A stretch of 7,218 nt of DNA from an uncultured Oxalobacter sp. GTDB taxonomy: Bacteria > Pseudomonadota > Gammaproteobacteria > Burkholderiales > Burkholderiaceae_D. The translations under genes and the position numbers were made by a program. This document shows, piece by piece, positions 4,836 through 7,218 of this stretch; position 1 is the first letter of the stretch; each line of letters begins with the position of its first letter. The notes below the pieces were generated by a model. The model searched no databases, was not told the DNA's origin, and saw nothing but the letters and a program-made list of their open reading frames with translations. The stretch is from NCBI GenBank assembly GCA_937916185.1, contig CALGGD010000156.1, positions 1 through 7,218 of the forward strand, written 5' to 3'.

Positions 4836-6383
4836 TCAAGGATTGTCTGCGTTTCCCTCCATGATTTCCTCAACGGTTTCGCTTACGGTTTTTTCAACTT
4901 TGTCTGGAATGGCGGTCTTGTTTTTGGCGATGATCTGCTTGACCTGCTGGTCGTTCTGCTCCCAACCGCCACCGAGTGCCAGGAAGATGGCAATCTGGTC
5001 ATCCGCCAACTGGGCACTGGATGCCGCATAGGCGGCTTCAGCAATCACATAAGTCCTTTCTGCATCCAGCTTTGACAGGAAGTCGATACGGCCATGCTTG
5101 TATAGACGGCTGGTCTGGGAACTGGCTAAAGCGCTCTGGTCACGTGCCGCTTTCAGGGAAGCATTACGTTCGAGTTCACGGGCATAGGTCGTCAATGAGC
5201 TTTCGGTTTCACGCAGGGCATTCAGTACAGTGGCATCGAAGCGGGCATAGGCTGCCTGGGTGTCAGCTTCTGCTTCTTTGATGCGTGCCCTTGCGGTGCC
5301 GGTATCTGGGATGGTCCAAGAAATCAGTGGTCCGAATCCCCAGCGGTAAGTATTGGTTTCCCCGAAATCTGAAAGCCGGGAAGTGATGCCACCGGAAAGT
5401 CCCAGGTTGATGCTGGGATAGAGGTCTGCGGTTGCAACACCGATTTTGGCATTTGCAGCGGCCAGGTTACGTTCCGCCTGCCGTATATCAGGACGGCGAC
5501 GGATCAGCTCCGCGCCATCACCGATGGGAATCGGCTGTTTCAGCTGGGGAATCCGGCTGCACTGGCCGACCGGGTCAACCAATGCGGTCGGGACTTCACC
5601 CGTCAGCACGGACAGCCTGTAGATTGCCAGGCGTTGCTGTGCCTGCAAGGGGGGGATGGTTGCATTCATCGATTCATACTGTGCGGCGACACGTGCGACT
5701 TCGATGACTGACGAACGTCCTGCCTGGGCAAGCTGTTGGGTTGTACGGTGGAAATCCTTCAACAGGGCGGCGGACCGCTGAGCGATCTTGACACGGTAGG
5801 CAGAGGAACAGGCATCGGCATAGGCTTTGGCGGTATCGGCTGCGACAGTGACCTGTACCAGGTCATAGGCAGCCTGCGCGGCATCGGCAGAGGCACTGGC
5901 AGATTCAATGCCACGGGTGATCTTGCCGAAAAGGTCAACCTGATAGGATATGTTGATACCGGCATCACCTGTCCATTTATCGGCGAAACGGGTCGGCACA
6001 CCACTGGCAGCTGCGGATGAACGGCCGAATTTAGGCTGTGCGGACATGTCAACCTGTGGAATTCTGCCCATTTCAACTTCTTCCAATACGGCACGGGAAC
6101 GGGCAAGGTTGGCCTGTGCGACACGCAGGTCGGTGTTTTCAGCCAGCGCTTTTTCAATGAGGCTGTTCAGCATCGGGTCATCATAGAGCCGCCACCAGTG
6201 GTCCGGCAGGGAATCCTGGGAAAAAGCCTTGTTCTGCCCAGAGGCAAACAGTTCTGCTGTATCAGCCTTGTTGACTACGGCGTCTTCCGGAATCTTATAG
6301 TCAGGTCCTACGGTGACACAGCCTGTCAAGGCAAGGCTGCCCAAGGCAACCAGCAGGGAAGCAATCAATCGGTTCTGTTGCAT
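4836..6383 (-). CDS. Outer-membrane efflux lipoprotein, NodT/OprM family (TolC-like)
   Basis: The outer-membrane channel of a tripartite drug or aromatic-compound efflux pump. The N-terminus is a lipoprotein signal with lipobox Leu19-Thr-Gly-Cys22; residue +2 after Cys is Val, not Asp, consistent with outer-membrane sorting. GPDYK at 26-30 and HWWRLYDDPMLNSLIEKAL near 62-80 open the first of two repeated efflux-protein domains. SYQVDLFGKI at 146-155 and LIRRRPDIRQAERNLAAANA near 293-312 are family hallmarks, and ALGGGW at 469-474 is the usual end. A further 41 charged residues follow, a longer tail than usual. AAGGA lies just before the ATG, and the gene starts 11 bases after the stop of the fusion protein, so the two form an operon. 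The substrate cannot be told from this gene alone. Confidence 0.93.
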   Translation of the reverse strand: MQQNRLIASLLVALGSLALTGCVTVGPDYKIPEDAVVNKADTAELFASGQNKAFSQDSLPDHWWRLYDDPMLNSLIEKALAENTDLRVAQANLARSRAVLEEVEMGRIPQVDMSAQPKFGRSSAAASGVPTRFADKWTGDAGINISYQVDLFGKITRGIESASASADAAQAAYDLVQVTVAADTAKAYADACSSAYRVKIAQRSAALLKDFHRTTQQLAQAGRSSVIEVARVAAQYESMNATIPPLQAQQRLAIYRLSVLTGEVPTALVDPVGQCSRIPQLKQPIPIGDGAELIRRRPDIRQAERNLAAANAKIGVATADLYPSINLGLSGGITSRLSDFGETNTYRWGFGPLISWTIPDTGTARARIKEAEADTQAAYARFDATVLNALRETESSLTTYARELERNASLKAARDQSALASSQTSRLYKHGRIDFLSKLDAERTYVIAEAAYAASSAQLADDQIAIFLALGGGWEQNDQQVKQIIAKNKTAIPDKVEKTVSETVEEIMEGNADNP

Positions 6384-6394
6384 GGCTGGTTCCT

Positions 6395-7218
6395 TTATTT
6401 TGCCTGCTGCTTGTCAGACGATTCATCTGAAGGGATGACTTCCACCGTGACAGTCTGGCCGGAAATCAGCTTGACATCGTCTGGCAGGTTGTCGAAATCG
6501 ACGCGGACAGGGATACGCTGGACCAGACGGACCCAGTTGAATGCCGGGTTGATGTTCTGCATCAACCTGCCACCGGTTGTCCTTTCACGGTCTTCAATAC
6601 CACGGGAGATGCTGTTGACATGGCCTTCATAGACCTTGTCATCAGCCATCAGCTTGACTTTTGCCTTGTTGCCGACTTTGATGCCAGGCAGCTTGGTTTC
6701 TTCAAAATAGCCTTCGACATAGTAGGAATGCCGGTCAACAAGTGCCATGACAGCTTTGCTGGCGTTTACATAGGAGCCTTCACGCAGGTCAAGGTTGGTG
6801 ACAATCCCGTCCACAGAGGCGACCACGCGGGTACGGTCAAGGTCAAGCTGAGCCTTGTCCCGGGCAACAATGGCCTGCATCAGCGTGGCACGGGCAGTAT
6901 CGACTTTTGTCCGCCCCTGTTCGGTGACTTCGGTAGCAACCAGGTCTGACAGGGCTTCGTTACGCCTGGATTCCCGGATAGCCTGTTCCAAAGCGACTTT
7001 TGCAGAGGCTTCGGAGGCTTTTGCCTGACGCAATGCGAGGTCAAAACGGGAACGGTCGATTTCAAAGAGGACATCACCTGCATTGACAATCTGATTGTCC
7101 TTGACGTTGACCTTGGTGACCAGGCCAGAGACATCTGGTGCAATCTGGATGACATCTGCCTTGATACGGCCGTCACGTGTCCACGGGTCATTCTCATAAT
7201 GGATCCAGAGCCGCCAGC
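6395..7218 (-). CDS. HlyD/EmrA-type membrane fusion protein, AaeA-like, 5' end cut by the window edge
   Basis: The periplasmic adaptor of the efflux pump, joining an inner-membrane transporter to the outer-membrane channel. The frame is open to the right edge and 273 complete residues are visible; perhaps 15-25 N-terminal residues with the membrane anchor are missing. Numbering from the first full codon, [12 protein letters not shown] at 11-22 with IAPDVSGLV at 25-33 is the first lipoyl half and closely resembles E. coli AaeA ([22 protein letters not shown]). A helical hairpin runs about 58-128. [16 protein letters not shown] at 135-150 is the second lipoyl half, and [11 protein letters not shown] at 166-176 begins the beta-barrel; [13 protein letters not shown] at 227-239 is also shared with AaeA. 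By analogy with AaeAB and MdtNOP the partner may be a FUSC-type permease, but that gene is not in view. Confidence 0.9.
   Translation of the reverse strand, partial: [273 protein letters not shown]

Noticed and set aside
1..7218. CRISPR array, tRNA or rRNA genes, insertion sequence, integrase or toxin-antitoxin pair
   Set aside because: No regularly spaced repeats, tRNA-like cloverleaf, transposase motifs or paired small genes were seen; the foreign-looking left end has no visible mobility gene within the window.

Overview
The window looks like a piece of a betaproteobacterial chromosome, most likely from the order Burkholderiales. The NadB body carries the wording typical of that group (for example APRDIVARSIDFEMKKRGLD), the window is of roughly balanced GC, and starts have ordinary Shine-Dalgarno sites. 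A gut-type member such as Oxalobacter is my best guess from memory, but no marker here proves it. Bases 1 to about 610 do not look like the rest.

Layout, left to right. Bases 1-289 hold no secure gene, but they contain an intrinsic terminator facing left, a short palindrome and a (GAA)5 run. Bases 290-1642 (minus) are one open frame. Its first 344 residues are a clear L-aspartate oxidase (NadB, NAD synthesis), and its last 106 residues are unrelated to NadB. The switch comes exactly where PVVPAAHYTCGG is expected, and arginine codon use changes completely at that point. This is either a true recombination or insertion boundary or an assembly chimera. It is the most interesting point in the window.

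A small unknown gene (1917-2165, minus) lies back to back with a class C beta-lactamase-type serine hydrolase (2298-3437, plus), and a promoter region with overlapping -10 boxes lies between them. An MdaB-type NADPH:quinone reductase (3492-4082, minus) converges on the hydrolase across a hairpin. A roughly 370-base AT-rich region with a perfect 17-base palindrome separates mdaB from an orphan 99-residue gene (4452-4751, plus) that has a very strong ribosome binding site. A 13-bp-stem hairpin then separates this orphan from a leftward operon. That operon encodes an AaeA/EmrA-like membrane fusion protein, cut by the right edge, and a NodT-family outer-membrane lipoprotein. Together they form the periplasmic and outer-membrane parts of a tripartite efflux pump whose inner-membrane transporter should lie beyond position 7218.

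Apart from the NadB junction this is an ordinary housekeeping and accessory mix. I see no phage, transposase, CRISPR or RNA gene, and no multigene system that I would call new.
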